64,000 nucleotides of DNA, from contig JAMLHW010000004.1 in the NCBI GenBank assembly GCA_023954475.1, forward strand, positions 248,001 to 312,000, in the 5' to 3' direction. Made by a program: the position numbers and the translations under genes. This document shows, piece after piece, positions 34,124-44,020 of the stretch (the first letter of the stretch is position 1; each line of letters starts with the position of its first letter). Below the pieces are notes generated by a model. It did no database searches. It was not told the origin of the DNA and saw nothing but the letters and a program-made list of their open reading frames with translations. Origin of the DNA: Anaerolineae bacterium. GTDB taxonomy: Bacteria > Chloroflexota > Anaerolineae > Promineifilales > Promineifilaceae.

Positions 34124-35836
34124 ATGCATACAGAAGTCAACAGCCAACACAAGTTACCAATTTGGAGTATTGTCATCGGGTTACTGCTCATGCTTGGCAT
34201 AACCACCACGCTCGTTTTTGCGGTAGCAGACGGCAATCTGGACCCCACTTTTGACGGTGATGGTATTGCCGTGACTGAAGTGAGCGGCCTCGACAATGAG
34301 GCGCACGCCATTGCGACACAGCAAGACCTCAAAACAGTGGTCGTCGGACTTGTAACAAACGGCGACGGCACAACCGATTTATTGCTGATACGGTACAGAG
34401 AAAACGGCACGCTGGATACGACGTTCGGCAGTGGCGGCAAGGTCATCAGTACGCTCATGGACGCAGGAAACGGCATCGCGATCCGCCAGGACGGCAAAAT
34501 CGTCGTAGCAGGCTATAAACAAGTCGGCGCAAATACCCAGTTTGCCGTTGCCCGCTTCAATTCAAACGGATCGCCAGACACAAGTTTTGGCACCAACGGT
34601 GTCACTTTAACGCCGGTTGGAAGCGGCGATGCGGTTGCACATGGCATTTATTTGCAACTGGATGAACAGATCGTCGTTGCCGGCTCAAGCGAGAATGCGT
34701 CACAAGACATGGCTATCATACGCTATTCGGCCGATGGCGTACTTGACAGCACATTTGGCACAGGCGGTATCGTCCAGGTCGATTTCCCGCTCGGGCTCGC
34801 CGATGTCGCCAACGGTGTCGTCGTACAACTGGACGGCAAAATCGTCGCGGCCGGCGCAACTAGAACTGACCGGCCACGTCAAGACGAAGACTTTGCTCTG
34901 GTGCGCCTGAATACAAACGGATCGTTGGATACCAGTTTCGGCAGCGCGGGGACAGGATTAGTGCAGACGCCTATTTCCAAACCCAATCCTACGGACAATC
35001 GCAATGACGGTGCTTTTGCTGTTACGATTCAATCCGACGGCAAAATTGTGGCTGCCGGCTATTCTGAAATCAATCAATGGACGGTCATGGTAGCTGTTGT
35101 GCGCTATTTGGAAAACGGGACATTGGATACAGAAGATTACGGTGGCTTTGCCAATCAGGCTAATGGCTATGTTCAGTACAATACCGGTGACAACAGATCG
35201 ATTGCACGCGGCGTCTCCATCCAAACAGACGGTAAAAGTGTCGTTTTCACAACGGCCGAAGCCAGCACCAGTGCCAGCATCAACGTCGGATTCATCGTTA
35301 TGCGTCTGGAATTGAACGGGATGTTTGATTTCGGTTTCAAAAATGGTTATCTTGTGGTTGATTTGCCTGATGCGGAGAGAGAATCTGCTTATGGCGTCGC
35401 GCTGCAACGCGACGGCAAAATTGTCGTCACCGGACTTTCCGAGTTTAGCGGTGAAACACGTACAACGACAATGCGTGTCATTTCCGGTGCTCCCCTCATG
35501 GCTGTCGATCCCAGTATCCTCAACTATGTCATATTGCCCAACGACAACCGCATTCAGTCCAAGTCATTCAGCATCAGTGGCTATAATGAGACCAGCTCAG
35601 CAGATGAACTGCGCTGGTCAGTCGTCTCAACGGAGGAATGGCTGACAATCAACGAGGCAAACGGTGTCGGTGACGTCACACTACAGGCAACAGTTGATGC
35701 GACCGGTATGGAAAACGGCATTTACTCGGCCAAGATCGTTGTATTTGCCGGCAGCGCCACACGACAGGAAGTTGAAGTCATTCTCGAAATTGCGGATGAA
35801 GCACTGACCTATGCTCCGTTAGTGTTGAGCAATTAG
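34124..35836 (+). CDS. Secreted delta-60-repeat protein
   Basis: The ATG follows AAAGGAG. The 570-residue protein has an N-terminal export helix (about 13-35). About seven delta-60 repeats follow, each with LDxxFGxxG and a following DGKIVVAG-type strand (for example GTLDTTFGSGGKV, GSPDTSFGTNG, GVLDSTFGTGG). The repeats probably form a beta-propeller. A C-terminal Ig- or BACON-like domain (LRWSVVSTEEWLTINEANGVGDVTLQATVD) completes it. There is no sortase motif or membrane anchor at the end, so it is probably secreted or loosely surface-bound. A good terminator follows. Ligand unknown. Confidence 0.87.
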   Translation: MHTEVNSQHKLPIWSIVIGLLLMLGITTTLVFAVADGNLDPTFDGDGIAVTEVSGLDNEAHAIATQQDLKTVVVGLVTNGDGTTDLLLIRYRENGTLDTTFGSGGKVISTLMDAGNGIAIRQDGKIVVAGYKQVGANTQFAVARFNSNGSPDTSFGTNGVTLTPVGSGDAVAHGIYLQLDEQIVVAGSSENASQDMAIIRYSADGVLDSTFGTGGIVQVDFPLGLADVANGVVVQLDGKIVAAGATRTDRPRQDEDFALVRLNTNGSLDTSFGSAGTGLVQTPISKPNPTDNRNDGAFAVTIQSDGKIVAAGYSEINQWTVMVAVVRYLENGTLDTEDYGGFANQANGYVQYNTGDNRSIARGVSIQTDGKSVVFTTAEASTSASINVGFIVMRLELNGMFDFGFKNGYLVVDLPDAERESAYGVALQRDGKIVVTGLSEFSGETRTTTMRVISGAPLMAVDPSILNYVILPNDNRIQSKSFSISGYNETSSADELRWSVVSTEEWLTINEANGVGDVTLQATVDATGMENGIYSAKIVVFAGSATRQEVEVILEIADEALTYAPLVLSN

Positions 35837-35876
35837 CAACAGATACGCACAAATACCTGCTGCCTACTAGACATCG

Positions 35877-35909
35877 ATAGCCCGTTTATCCTGTGGATAG
35901 ACGGGCTAT
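35877..35909 (+). terminator. Intrinsic terminator after the delta-60 protein gene
   Basis: ATAGCCCGTTTATCC pairs with GGATAGACGGGCTAT with one mismatch (15-bp stem, 3-nt loop), followed by TTTGTCT. It lies about 40 bp after the stop codon. Confidence 0.8.
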
Positions 35910-36058
35910 TTTGTCTAGCTACGCCCGATTTTTTATAACTCGTAGCAAAACCAACACCTTGCGCCACAATCTCGTGGCAATGCAATCGCATCTCCGCTAA
36001 ACTTGCGTGAAGAATTTTGCCTGAATCAGGCAACTACTTTCATAATACGTGAACGACT

Positions 36059-36436
36059 ATGAGTAAAAATCCCACCAGAAACAGTCCGAATGTGCTTTTC
36101 GGACTATTTTCAATACTCTTCGCGGTGCTCCTTACCCTGGTATTGATGCAATTATTCCAGTCAACCGGTTTTCTCTGGCCGTGGCTGTTATCGATCAATA
36201 TTGTCACATTTCTGGTCTACGGCTACGACAAATTGATTGCGGGATCGGAGCGTCGCACCCGAACACCTGAGTCCATTCTGTTGCTGCTGGCTCTGATTGG
36301 CGGCACATTCGGCGCGGTTGTGGCGATGGTACTGTTCAGGCACAAAACGGCCAAGCGCAGCTTTCAGTTGAAATTCGCCATTGTCCTCATCGTTCAAGTT
36401 GTCGCTATCATGTTGTATTTTTGGCGAAATCAGTAG
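36059..36436 (+). CDS. DUF1294 membrane protein
   Basis: The 125-residue protein has four hydrophobic helices. The family core is visible as NIVTFLVYGYDKLIAGSERRTRTPE...LLLLALIGGTFGAVVAMVLFRHKTAKRSFQ, typical of DUF1294, although that family more often begins with a nucleic-acid-binding CspA-like domain, absent here. A CATAAT box lies 12 nt before the ATG with no ribosome site, so the message has at most a very short leader. Function is unknown. Confidence 0.8.
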   Translation: MSKNPTRNSPNVLFGLFSILFAVLLTLVLMQLFQSTGFLWPWLLSINIVTFLVYGYDKLIAGSERRTRTPESILLLLALIGGTFGAVVAMVLFRHKTAKRSFQLKFAIVLIVQVVAIMLYFWRNQ

Positions 36437-36520
36437 TCTTATGGCTATCCCAGGCAAGCTGCGCAACGCATGAATCGCTGATTGACTCACTTCGGCCGAT
36501 TCTGCCCCTAAACCGATTTG

Positions 36521-38896
36521 ATGGATAATACACGTTCACCTGGTTTGAATGACAACACGCTTTTCGGCCGAATAGTGCGCTGGGGATCACTCTTTGTCGC
36601 CATTCTCGCCGCCCTGTGGCTCACAACACAAAGCACCGCCGCTCCCCAACTCATCCTGCTCGTTCTCGTCTACGTCATCGTCATCAATTTCAGCATCCCG
36701 CTCTCAGTGGGCTATATGGGCCTCGCTCCGTTAGTCGCTATCGGCGCCTTTTGGACGCTCGACTTTGAGTCAGCTTTGTTTACCGCGTTAATTGGATTGA
36801 CATTAGCCGAATTGATCAGTCCGGTCTGGGAACCCTTATGGCGTGCTACTGCATCGCAACAAGGCGAACGGCGACAACGCCTATTACAAGGCGTCGCACT
36901 GCTGATCACGATTGCTGCGACCGGTTGGATTTTTCGCAAACAAGTGGGCCAGCCATCACTGGCCGCCAACTGGCTGGGCGAGCTGGCCGAGTCAGATTTC
37001 CAATTCTATGCGCCGCTGCTTTATGCAGCCTTGTTTCTGCTCAGTTACAACGTGCTGGTCGCGCTGATTTGGCTGGTATACAGACGGTCATTGCTGGATT
37101 TTATCAACGAGAGCGGATTGACGACATTGGCTCTGCTGCTCGTGTCCCTGCCGTTGTCGCTCATCGTGGCTACATCGGCCGTTACATTGCCGGTTTTCGT
37201 CATGTTGTGTGTCGGTATGGGTGGCGCTGCGATTATCAGTTGGGCAGCATGGCGACAGCGTTTTCTCATGGCACGCCGCTTACAGGAGTTTGCCGATCTC
37301 AACCGGATCGGCGCCACGTTGCGCGAAACACTGGATTACGGGCTGGTGCTGCGCCAAACATACGACATGGTGCAGGCGCTGATTCCATCGGCCGAATCCA
37401 TTTCCATCGTCTTGCACAATGCCGACGGGCAATGGGAACAAGCCTTGCCCAACGCAACCGGTTCGGCCGAATTGATAAAGCCCTATACACCCGATGATTT
37501 CACCCTGCACGTCGTCAATCGCAACAAACTGCTCGACCTCGATCCCGACAACATGCACTTCGCTGCACGTCACAATTTGATCCCGCCCTCTCCCCAGCCG
37601 CGCGTATGGCTCGGTGCACCATTGACTAGCGCCGAACAAGTGACCGGTGCTATCGTCGTGCAAAAAATTAATAACGACGAACCGTTTACGCGTTGGAATC
37701 GCGAAGTACTGGTCGCCATTGCCGGTCAGGTCAGTGCTGCCATCCAAAACGCCCGACTCTACGGCGAAACGGTACGTCTCTACAACTTGACCGATGAGGC
37801 ATTGGCACAGCGCCTCGAACAGCTCCAGGCACTGCTCAACGCCACGACCGATGGGGTATTAATGGTTGATCGCAACGGACAAATCGTTCTGGTCAACCCC
37901 ACAGCAGCGCAGTTTATGGGGCAACCACTGGCTGCATTGCACAATAGCCAACTGGAGCCGGAAACGGCAGCAACGGTGCTTGGCTATGATCGCGATCAGC
38001 TCAAAACCACTCTGGCCCAACTGGAAACGGGCCACGATCCGGACACAACGCGTGTCATTTTTGAGCTTAACGGGCAGGGAGAACGACGTTTCATCGAGCG
38101 TGAAGAACTCCCGGTTTCGGCCGAAAATCAGCAACTCATGGGCTGGTTAATCATCTTGCGTGACGTCACGGAAGAACGTGAACGCGCTGAGTGGCGTGCC
38201 GACCTGACCCGCATGATCGTCCACGATCTGCGCAATCCCGTCACCACTTTGAGTAGCACCGTCACCCAAATCGAAAAACGGCTTCCTGATCCAGAGCGTG
38301 CCGACATCAGTCACCTGTTATTTACAGCGCGACGCGGCTGCGACAACATGCTTGAAATGGTCGATGCCATGATGGACATCAATCGCGCCGAAGCCGGTAA
38401 ACTAATCGCCGATCCCGACGCTATCCGCCTCACCAACCTCACCGAACACGTCTTCGATTACATCCGTCCACTGGCAGAACGACGCAACATTGAACTGAAC
38501 TACACAATCGACCATGAGGCCCCGCCGGCCTGGGCTGACATGGAGTTGACGCGCCGTATTCTCACCAATCTGCTCGACAATGCCCTGAAATTCACACCGT
38601 CCGGCGGCCACGTTACCGGCCTCGTGCAAACTGAGCCGGCTCTGCCCGGCCATGAACCCGGAAACCGCGTCACCATTCTCGATACTGGCCCTGGCATTCC
38701 GGAGTCATTACGCGCCCGGATTTTTGAGCGCTTTGTTACGTTTAATCGGGGCGGTGGCCAGATTCGCGGCACAGGTCTGGGATTGACATTCTGCAAAATG
38801 GCAGTAGAGGCACAGGGCGGCGCGATTTGGGTTGAAGAAGGGCCAGACGGCGGCAGCGCCTTCGTCTTTACCCTGCCCGGCATTCCTGAGTTTTAA
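36521..38896 (+). CDS. Membrane sensor histidine kinase with GAF and PAS domains
   Basis: The protein has about 791 residues. The N-terminal 250 residues hold seven or eight membrane helices. A GAF-like domain follows (about 265-415), then a PAS domain (about 430-540). The dimerisation helix has phospho-acceptor His568 in IVHDLRNP. The ATPase part shows ILTNLLDNALKFTP, DTGPGIP and GTGLGLTFC boxes, so it should be active. No response regulator lies nearby, making it an orphan kinase. A TTG one codon earlier is also in frame and no ribosome site is seen. One iterated palindrome lies in the spacer and another in codons 12-14. Confidence 0.92.
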   Translation: MDNTRSPGLNDNTLFGRIVRWGSLFVAILAALWLTTQSTAAPQLILLVLVYVIVINFSIPLSVGYMGLAPLVAIGAFWTLDFESALFTALIGLTLAELISPVWEPLWRATASQQGERRQRLLQGVALLITIAATGWIFRKQVGQPSLAANWLGELAESDFQFYAPLLYAALFLLSYNVLVALIWLVYRRSLLDFINESGLTTLALLLVSLPLSLIVATSAVTLPVFVMLCVGMGGAAIISWAAWRQRFLMARRLQEFADLNRIGATLRETLDYGLVLRQTYDMVQALIPSAESISIVLHNADGQWEQALPNATGSAELIKPYTPDDFTLHVVNRNKLLDLDPDNMHFAARHNLIPPSPQPRVWLGAPLTSAEQVTGAIVVQKINNDEPFTRWNREVLVAIAGQVSAAIQNARLYGETVRLYNLTDEALAQRLEQLQALLNATTDGVLMVDRNGQIVLVNPTAAQFMGQPLAALHNSQLEPETAATVLGYDRDQLKTTLAQLETGHDPDTTRVIFELNGQGERRFIEREELPVSAENQQLMGWLIILRDVTEERERAEWRADLTRMIVHDLRNPVTTLSSTVTQIEKRLPDPERADISHLLFTARRGCDNMLEMVDAMMDINRAEAGKLIADPDAIRLTNLTEHVFDYIRPLAERRNIELNYTIDHEAPPAWADMELTRRILTNLLDNALKFTPSGGHVTGLVQTEPALPGHEPGNRVTILDTGPGIPESLRARIFERFVTFNRGGGQIRGTGLGLTFCKMAVEAQGGAIWVEEGPDGGSAFVFTLPGIPEF

Positions 38897-38916
38897 CAGC
38901 TGCCAGCTAACAGCTT

Positions 38917-40254
38917 CTAAGGCGTCAACCGCGTGAGCGTGCGCGGGAAGGCGATAGTTTGGCGAATATGCGGAATGCCGCACAGCCAGGTTACCATACG
39001 CTCCAGACCCAAGCCAAACCCACTGTGCGGCGCACTGCCGTACTTGCGCAAGTCGATGTACCATGCGTAGGCTGACAGCGGCAGCTCGTGTTTTTCGATG
39101 GCAGCAACGAGCAAATCGGGATCGCTCATGCGTTCACTGCCGCCGATAATCTCGCCGTATCCTTCCGGCGCGAGCAAATCGACGCTCTTGCACACTTCGG
39201 GACGACCGGGCCACGGCTCCATGTAGAACGCTTTCACCTGCGTCGGATAACCGTAGATGAATACTGGCCGATCGAACTGCTGGGTCAATTCCGTCTCGTG
39301 CGGTGCACCAAAATCGTCGCCCCATTCGATTTGAAGCATTTCCTTGCGTTCCGGATCGGTTTCGGCCGATTGCAAGGCGTGCAGCCGTTCGATAGCTTCG
39401 TCGTAACTGATGCGCGGGAATGGTGCCTGCACCTTTTCAAGAGCACTGACGTCGCGTTCCAGGGCTTCCAGTTCGGCGCGGCGTTCTTTGAGCGTTGTCT
39501 GCACAATATAGCTGACAAATTGCTCCTCGATTTCCATGAGTTGATCGAGGTCGCAAAAGGCTATTTCCGGTTCAACCATCCAGAATTCAGAGAGATGGCG
39601 ACGGGTTTTTGACTTTTCCGCACGGAATGTGGGGCCAAAACAATACACTTTGCCAAAGGCAAAAATATTGGCTTCATTGTAAAGTTGGCCGGTTTGTGCG
39701 AGATACGCCGTTTCGTCATAATAACCAACTTCAAACAAGGTACTCGTACCTTCAGCGGCGCTTGGTGTGATGATCGGTGTATCGATGTTGACAAAGCCAT
39801 TGCCGTCGAGCCAGTCGATGATGGCGCGTTTGACTGTGGCCCGAACGCGCAAAACCGCCCATTGCTTGCGCGAACGCAAATGCAAATGACGGTTGTCCAT
39901 CAGGAATTCGATGCCGTGCTCTTTCGGCGTGATGGGGTAATCGGAGACGCTCTGCAAAACTTCGGCCGATTGGATATCGATCTCGTAGCCGCCGGGGATA
40001 CCGGGTGCACGGTCATTTTGCTTGACTGTGCCGTGGATGATCAACGAGGCTTCCTGCCCAGCGTAGCGCAACGCGTCGAACAATTCCTCGCCCAAATTGG
40101 GCTTAAACGCGACGCATTGGCAAATGCCCGATCCGTCGCGCACGCGCAAAAACATGAGGCGTCCTTTGCGCGTACTCTGGTAAATCCAACCTTTGATTGT
40201 TACTTCCTGACCTTCGTATTGTGCAATGTCTTGTATGGAGATTACCGACGCCAT
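38917..40254 (-). CDS. asnS: Asparaginyl-tRNA synthetase
   Basis: This 445-residue class II synthetase has an OB-fold anticodon-binding domain at 1-105 (EGQEVTIKGWIYQSTRKGRLMFLRVRDGSG). Motif 2 is FRAEKSKTRRHLSEFWMVEPE and motif 3 is GFGLGLERMVTWLCG. The EFWMVEPE segment and the absence of a GAD insertion fit AsnRS rather than AspRS. It charges tRNA-Asn with asparagine. AGGA lies 8 nt before the ATG. Convergent with the histidine kinase gene, with only 20 bp between them. Not part of an evident operon. Confidence 0.95.
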   Translation of the reverse strand: MASVISIQDIAQYEGQEVTIKGWIYQSTRKGRLMFLRVRDGSGICQCVAFKPNLGEELFDALRYAGQEASLIIHGTVKQNDRAPGIPGGYEIDIQSAEVLQSVSDYPITPKEHGIEFLMDNRHLHLRSRKQWAVLRVRATVKRAIIDWLDGNGFVNIDTPIITPSAAEGTSTLFEVGYYDETAYLAQTGQLYNEANIFAFGKVYCFGPTFRAEKSKTRRHLSEFWMVEPEIAFCDLDQLMEIEEQFVSYIVQTTLKERRAELEALERDVSALEKVQAPFPRISYDEAIERLHALQSAETDPERKEMLQIEWGDDFGAPHETELTQQFDRPVFIYGYPTQVKAFYMEPWPGRPEVCKSVDLLAPEGYGEIIGGSERMSDPDLLVAAIEKHELPLSAYAWYIDLRKYGSAPHSGFGLGLERMVTWLCGIPHIRQTIAFPRTLTRLTP

Positions 40255-40305
40255 TAACTTTATCCTACATTGTGAGTTGATTATCGTAAGGTTATCACCC
40301 TTATT

Positions 40306-41082
40306 CTACACCAGAGTGGACGAACGGTCGTCTTTCGTCACGCGCCAGATTGTGCTGTTGGCTGCTATTCGGCCGAAAACATTGCCACCCGCCACCGCTT
40401 CCAGCCAACGATTCTGCCATGCTGACCAACGAAAAAACCAGCGCCCATTACCGTACGTGATAGCACGGCATTCATCAATACAAAAACCCGACTGCGCCAA
40501 CAGACGGTGCAGCGCAGGCAGCGACATCATCCGGGTTGATGAGGGAGGCGTCGTTTGCGACAAATAGCGACGTGCAGTGCGACGCAAAATCGACGGCACA
40601 CCGTTCGCATTGGGGTAAGTAAAGATAAACGGCGCTCCAGACGCCAAAACGCGATTTACTTCAGCCAATACCGGCGCAAGTCGCTCAAATTTGTCCAGCA
40701 ATCCCAGCGCAACGACACCGTCAAACTGTCCGGCGGTAAAAGGCAACTGCTCGGCATCTGCCACCGCGTAGTCGCCGTACTGCGCGTAGTGGGTACGGGC
40801 AAATTGCAACATAGTCGGCGCAAAATCGACACCGACAATATGGGAAAATGGTAACCCGGCGGCGATTTGCCAGACACCGACACCCGGTCCGCAGCCCACA
40901 TCGAGTACGCGACGCGAACCCGCCTGCTGCAACCATGCCACAGCAAGCTCCAGCCGTCGGCGCTTTTCCAAACTGAATAAAGAGGTAGGCAAGTAGGTTG
41001 TGTAGTAGGTGGCGCCAACGCCATCATAGGCCGCACGGACGAGCGCTTTGTTTTGTGATGATTGTTCGGAATCGCGATTCAT
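40306..41082 (-). CDS. SAM-dependent methyltransferase, class I
   Basis: The 258-residue protein has SAM-binding motif I VLDVGCGPGVGVW, motif II acidic residue in IVGVDFAPTML, and DAEQLPFTAGQFDGVVALGLLDKF as motif III/IV. The C-terminal third carries FTYPNANGVPSILRRTARRYL, common in methyltransferases of surface-glycan and small-molecule pathways. No partner gene indicates the substrate. It precedes asnS on the same strand, 51 bp away. Confidence 0.85.
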   Translation of the reverse strand: MNRDSEQSSQNKALVRAAYDGVGATYYTTYLPTSLFSLEKRRRLELAVAWLQQAGSRRVLDVGCGPGVGVWQIAAGLPFSHIVGVDFAPTMLQFARTHYAQYGDYAVADAEQLPFTAGQFDGVVALGLLDKFERLAPVLAEVNRVLASGAPFIFTYPNANGVPSILRRTARRYLSQTTPPSSTRMMSLPALHRLLAQSGFCIDECRAITYGNGRWFFRWSAWQNRWLEAVAGGNVFGRIAANSTIWRVTKDDRSSTLV

Positions 41083-41208
41083 ACGCTACAGGCAAACGCG
41101 TCTATGGGGAAAATCGGTATAATGGGAGGCGCGTTTGGTTTTGCTGTCAAGTATAGCCGACGCGTATGAAAAGTGTCGAAACTACCTTTCGGCCGAGGAC
41201 AGACCTAC

Positions 41209-43242
41209 ATGAGTAATCATCTGACCGATGATCAAATCAATGATTATGTGGCGGCGACAACGACGAGCGATGAACGCGTCGCCATACAACAACATTTGAC
41301 GTTTTGTGCCGACTGTCGTACCCGTGTGGAAACGGCCAGAAGCAATAAAATAGCACCTAAAAAGCCTGCATCGACAGCTTCCGTGACGCCCGATAAGAAA
41401 TCGCCGCCGCGTACTGTTTTAATCATCGGATTGGGCATCGTTTTCATTCTGGCTGTCGCGGCATTTTTCGTGCTGCGTCAGGACGACAACAATACTGTGG
41501 CCGCACCACAGGTTGAGAATGGTGCGCCACAGCCGATCGGGTTGACGGAAGGCGACCGCCCGTGGCTCAACGCGCCCGGGTGGGGACGCGCCCGTCTCGT
41601 GGCCGCTGCCTCTACGACTGATGCCGTCTCGATTGCCGTTGATGACAACGGTGATTCGTATCTCTTGATATTTGTCCGTATTGGAGAAGAGCAGTTTCCG
41701 TATGTCGTTGCGCTTAACCGTTCGGCCGAAATCATTTGGACACAGATCGTCGACGTACCACCGTTAATCGTGCCCGATTTACCGCAAATCGTGTGGAACG
41801 GCTCACAACTCGATCTGTTCTGGATTAGTGACGAACAACTCGTGACGGCTCAAATGAACACGGACGGCACCTTGAGCAAGGAGCCGCGTGTATTGTCCGG
41901 TGACCGCATTGTGGGCAGCTTTGATGTCGTCAGTGGGCCGGATAACACTGTCACGCTCTGGTATTCGGGAACACGCCGTGATCCGGGATTGTATGCGTTC
42001 TTGCCCGGTGACCTTTCGGCCGAACCGACCCTGATCGACCCCGAAGGATTCCGTCCATCCATCCGCTACGATGCTGACGGCGTCCTGCATGTCTCCTGGC
42101 TGAACTATCCGCTCGGCTTCGAGACTACGACGTATTACTATGCCGCGTATCCGCAAGGTGTAGCCGTGCCGGGCAGCGAATCAGCCGTGCGCACACGATC
42201 ACTGGGCACAAACAAGCGGCTGCAAGGTCCCGTACTGGGCGTAGACGCAGACAATGTCTATCTTTTCTGGAGTGAAGAAACGACTTCCGGCCCCAGTGCC
42301 GGTGACATTGACACCGAATACCTAACGTTTCCGCTCGGCCGACCGGAGCTTGTAGGCAGCCCTGCGCAAATCCAGGTTCCGGCAACATACGATCTGGCGT
42401 ATGATGACCCAGGCACGGATGGTGTGTCCGCCGGCTCACGTGTTTCGCTACAACCGCTAACTTATCCCGGCACATCACGCTTGTCGAGTATCGCCACCAA
42501 TGTGTTTCCGCAATCAGAACTGGTGATCGGGTACCGCACCGACCTGCCCTATTTGTGGCGCAATACGCAGATGCAAGTCGGTACGGCGTTTTTGAGCGCT
42601 GGTGTACCTGTCGGGCATCAACTGGTCACTTTTTCGTCAGCGTTCTCAACCTCGCCGTTTGTAACCAGCGAAGACAGGTTTCTAGCGATGACGTGGCTGG
42701 AACAGAATGATGAAAGCGCCTGGAACGTCTACTATGCCACAACACGTCCGGAAACACGCCAAGCCATTCGTGCCTTATCCGGCAGCGACATCGCAGGCAT
42801 GGCTACCGACTCGATTTTTGGCCTGTTGTCAGGGATGGTGCTGGCACCGATTGCTGTCGGCATCTGGATGATCGTTCCGGCGTTGCTGCTATTTGGCATG
42901 ATGCGCTTTGTGCGGGGAGATGACAACAACGAGTTTACCATCGGCATGATCCTTGTCATTATCGTGTTTGTCGTGCTGTACAAAGTGATTCAAATAGGGA
43001 GTCTACCTACAACTGACATTACACCGTTTGCGGCCTGGATCCCCATTTTGACGCCGACTTTCGGCCGAATATTGCAACTGTTTATGCCGTTTATCATTGC
43101 GGCCATTGCGCTCGCCGTCTCATACTATCTGACCTACGGCAGAGGACGCCAGTCATTGCTCTATTTCATGTTGCTCTATGCGGCACTGGACGGCGTGATG
43201 ATGATGGCGGTATACGGAAGCTGGTTTTTCGGTGCGTTGTAG
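41209..43242 (+). CDS. Anti-sigma-like zinc-finger membrane protein with a beta-propeller and four C-terminal helices
   Basis: The ATG at 41209 gives 677 residues. The N-terminus is an anti-sigma zinc-finger: His29, Cys33, Cys36 in HLTFCADC, within DDQINDYVAATTTSDERVAIQQH. A Pro/Lys-rich linker and a membrane helix (69-89) follow. The next 430 residues look like an extracellular beta-propeller. Four more membrane helices end it. This would couple an outside sensor to cytoplasmic sigma control, but no ECF sigma gene is adjacent. A TATAAT (41118-41123) lies upstream. A 16-codon frame (41166-41216) ends just inside its start and may couple translation. Confidence 0.7.
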   Translation: MSNHLTDDQINDYVAATTTSDERVAIQQHLTFCADCRTRVETARSNKIAPKKPASTASVTPDKKSPPRTVLIIGLGIVFILAVAAFFVLRQDDNNTVAAPQVENGAPQPIGLTEGDRPWLNAPGWGRARLVAAASTTDAVSIAVDDNGDSYLLIFVRIGEEQFPYVVALNRSAEIIWTQIVDVPPLIVPDLPQIVWNGSQLDLFWISDEQLVTAQMNTDGTLSKEPRVLSGDRIVGSFDVVSGPDNTVTLWYSGTRRDPGLYAFLPGDLSAEPTLIDPEGFRPSIRYDADGVLHVSWLNYPLGFETTTYYYAAYPQGVAVPGSESAVRTRSLGTNKRLQGPVLGVDADNVYLFWSEETTSGPSAGDIDTEYLTFPLGRPELVGSPAQIQVPATYDLAYDDPGTDGVSAGSRVSLQPLTYPGTSRLSSIATNVFPQSELVIGYRTDLPYLWRNTQMQVGTAFLSAGVPVGHQLVTFSSAFSTSPFVTSEDRFLAMTWLEQNDESAWNVYYATTRPETRQAIRALSGSDIAGMATDSIFGLLSGMVLAPIAVGIWMIVPALLLFGMMRFVRGDDNNEFTIGMILVIIVFVVLYKVIQIGSLPTTDITPFAAWIPILTPTFGRILQLFMPFIIAAIALAVSYYLTYGRGRQSLLYFMLLYAALDGVMMMAVYGSWFFGAL

Positions 43243-43279
43243 ATGGTAATGGTGCCGAATTGACGATTTGCTCGATGAG

Positions 43280-44020
43280 TCAGGATGAGCGACTGAAGAC
43301 AACCTTGAGTACAAAACGCGGTAGTGCCAGCATCCGCCGCCAGCGCCACGGTTCGCGGAGCAGACGATACAACCATTCCAGATGTACCATTTGCACCTGT
43401 TTGGGCGCACGAATGGCTTTACCGGTGACGAAATCGAGTGCGCCGCCGACGCCGATAGCGACGCGCACAGTTGACAATGCTGCGCGATTGCGGGCAATCC
43501 ATTTGTCCTGATTGGGCGCTCCGTAAGCGACGAAGAGCATATCGGCCGAAACAGCATTGATGCGCGCTACAATCGCATCATTTTCCGCCGGCGCAGGTGA
43601 TCCCGCATAACTTCCGGCAATCACCAATCCCGGGTAACGCGCTTGCAACACGGTCCCAGCCGCAGCGGCGACACCGGGCGCGGCACCCAGCAGAAACAAA
43701 CGCCATCCATGCCTGGCACACCGTTCCGCCAAATCGTAAATCAAATCGGAACCGGGAACACGCTGCGGCAGCGGTGTGTGCAGCCACCGTGCCGCGTAGA
43801 GCAGACCAATACCGTCCGGCAAACATAAATCGGCCGAATGCAACACGGCGCGAAACGCGGCATCCGTCTGCGCGGTCATGACGAATTCAGGGTTCACGGT
43901 GGCGAGCTGGTGCAGGTGCGGTTCCTGCATGTATGCGTCCACCAAAGCCAGTGTTTCCTCTGTGGTGACGGCATGGATAGGAACGCCGAGGATGTTGACG
44001 GTGCGCACAGGTTGCATCAT
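43280..44020 (-). CDS. WecG/TagA/CpsF-family glycosyltransferase (GT26)
   Basis: The 246-residue protein shows the GT26 signatures HQLATVNPEFVMTAQ, LCLPDGIGLLYAARW, the GSDLIYDLAERCARHGWRLFLLGA loop and FVAYGAPNQDKWIARN with a late VGGALDFVTGK. Such enzymes transfer ManNAc or related N-acetyl-hexosaminyl groups to a lipid-linked precursor of teichoic acid, enterobacterial common antigen or capsule. It is the last gene of the prmC-tsaC-SH3-GT4-wecG operon, overlapping the GT4 gene by 4 nt. It is membrane-associated through a C-terminal amphipathic basic stretch. Confidence 0.92.
   Translation of the reverse strand: MMQPVRTVNILGVPIHAVTTEETLALVDAYMQEPHLHQLATVNPEFVMTAQTDAAFRAVLHSADLCLPDGIGLLYAARWLHTPLPQRVPGSDLIYDLAERCARHGWRLFLLGAAPGVAAAAGTVLQARYPGLVIAGSYAGSPAPAENDAIVARINAVSADMLFVAYGAPNQDKWIARNRAALSTVRVAIGVGGALDFVTGKAIRAPKQVQMVHLEWLYRLLREPWRWRRMLALPRFVLKVVFSRSS

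Noticed and set aside
36488-36521. HIP copies near promoters as transcription-factor operators
   Set aside because: Copies near 36.49, 58.93 and 15.69 kb fall in promoter regions, but density in spacers looks no higher than in genes, so promoter specificity is not supported.
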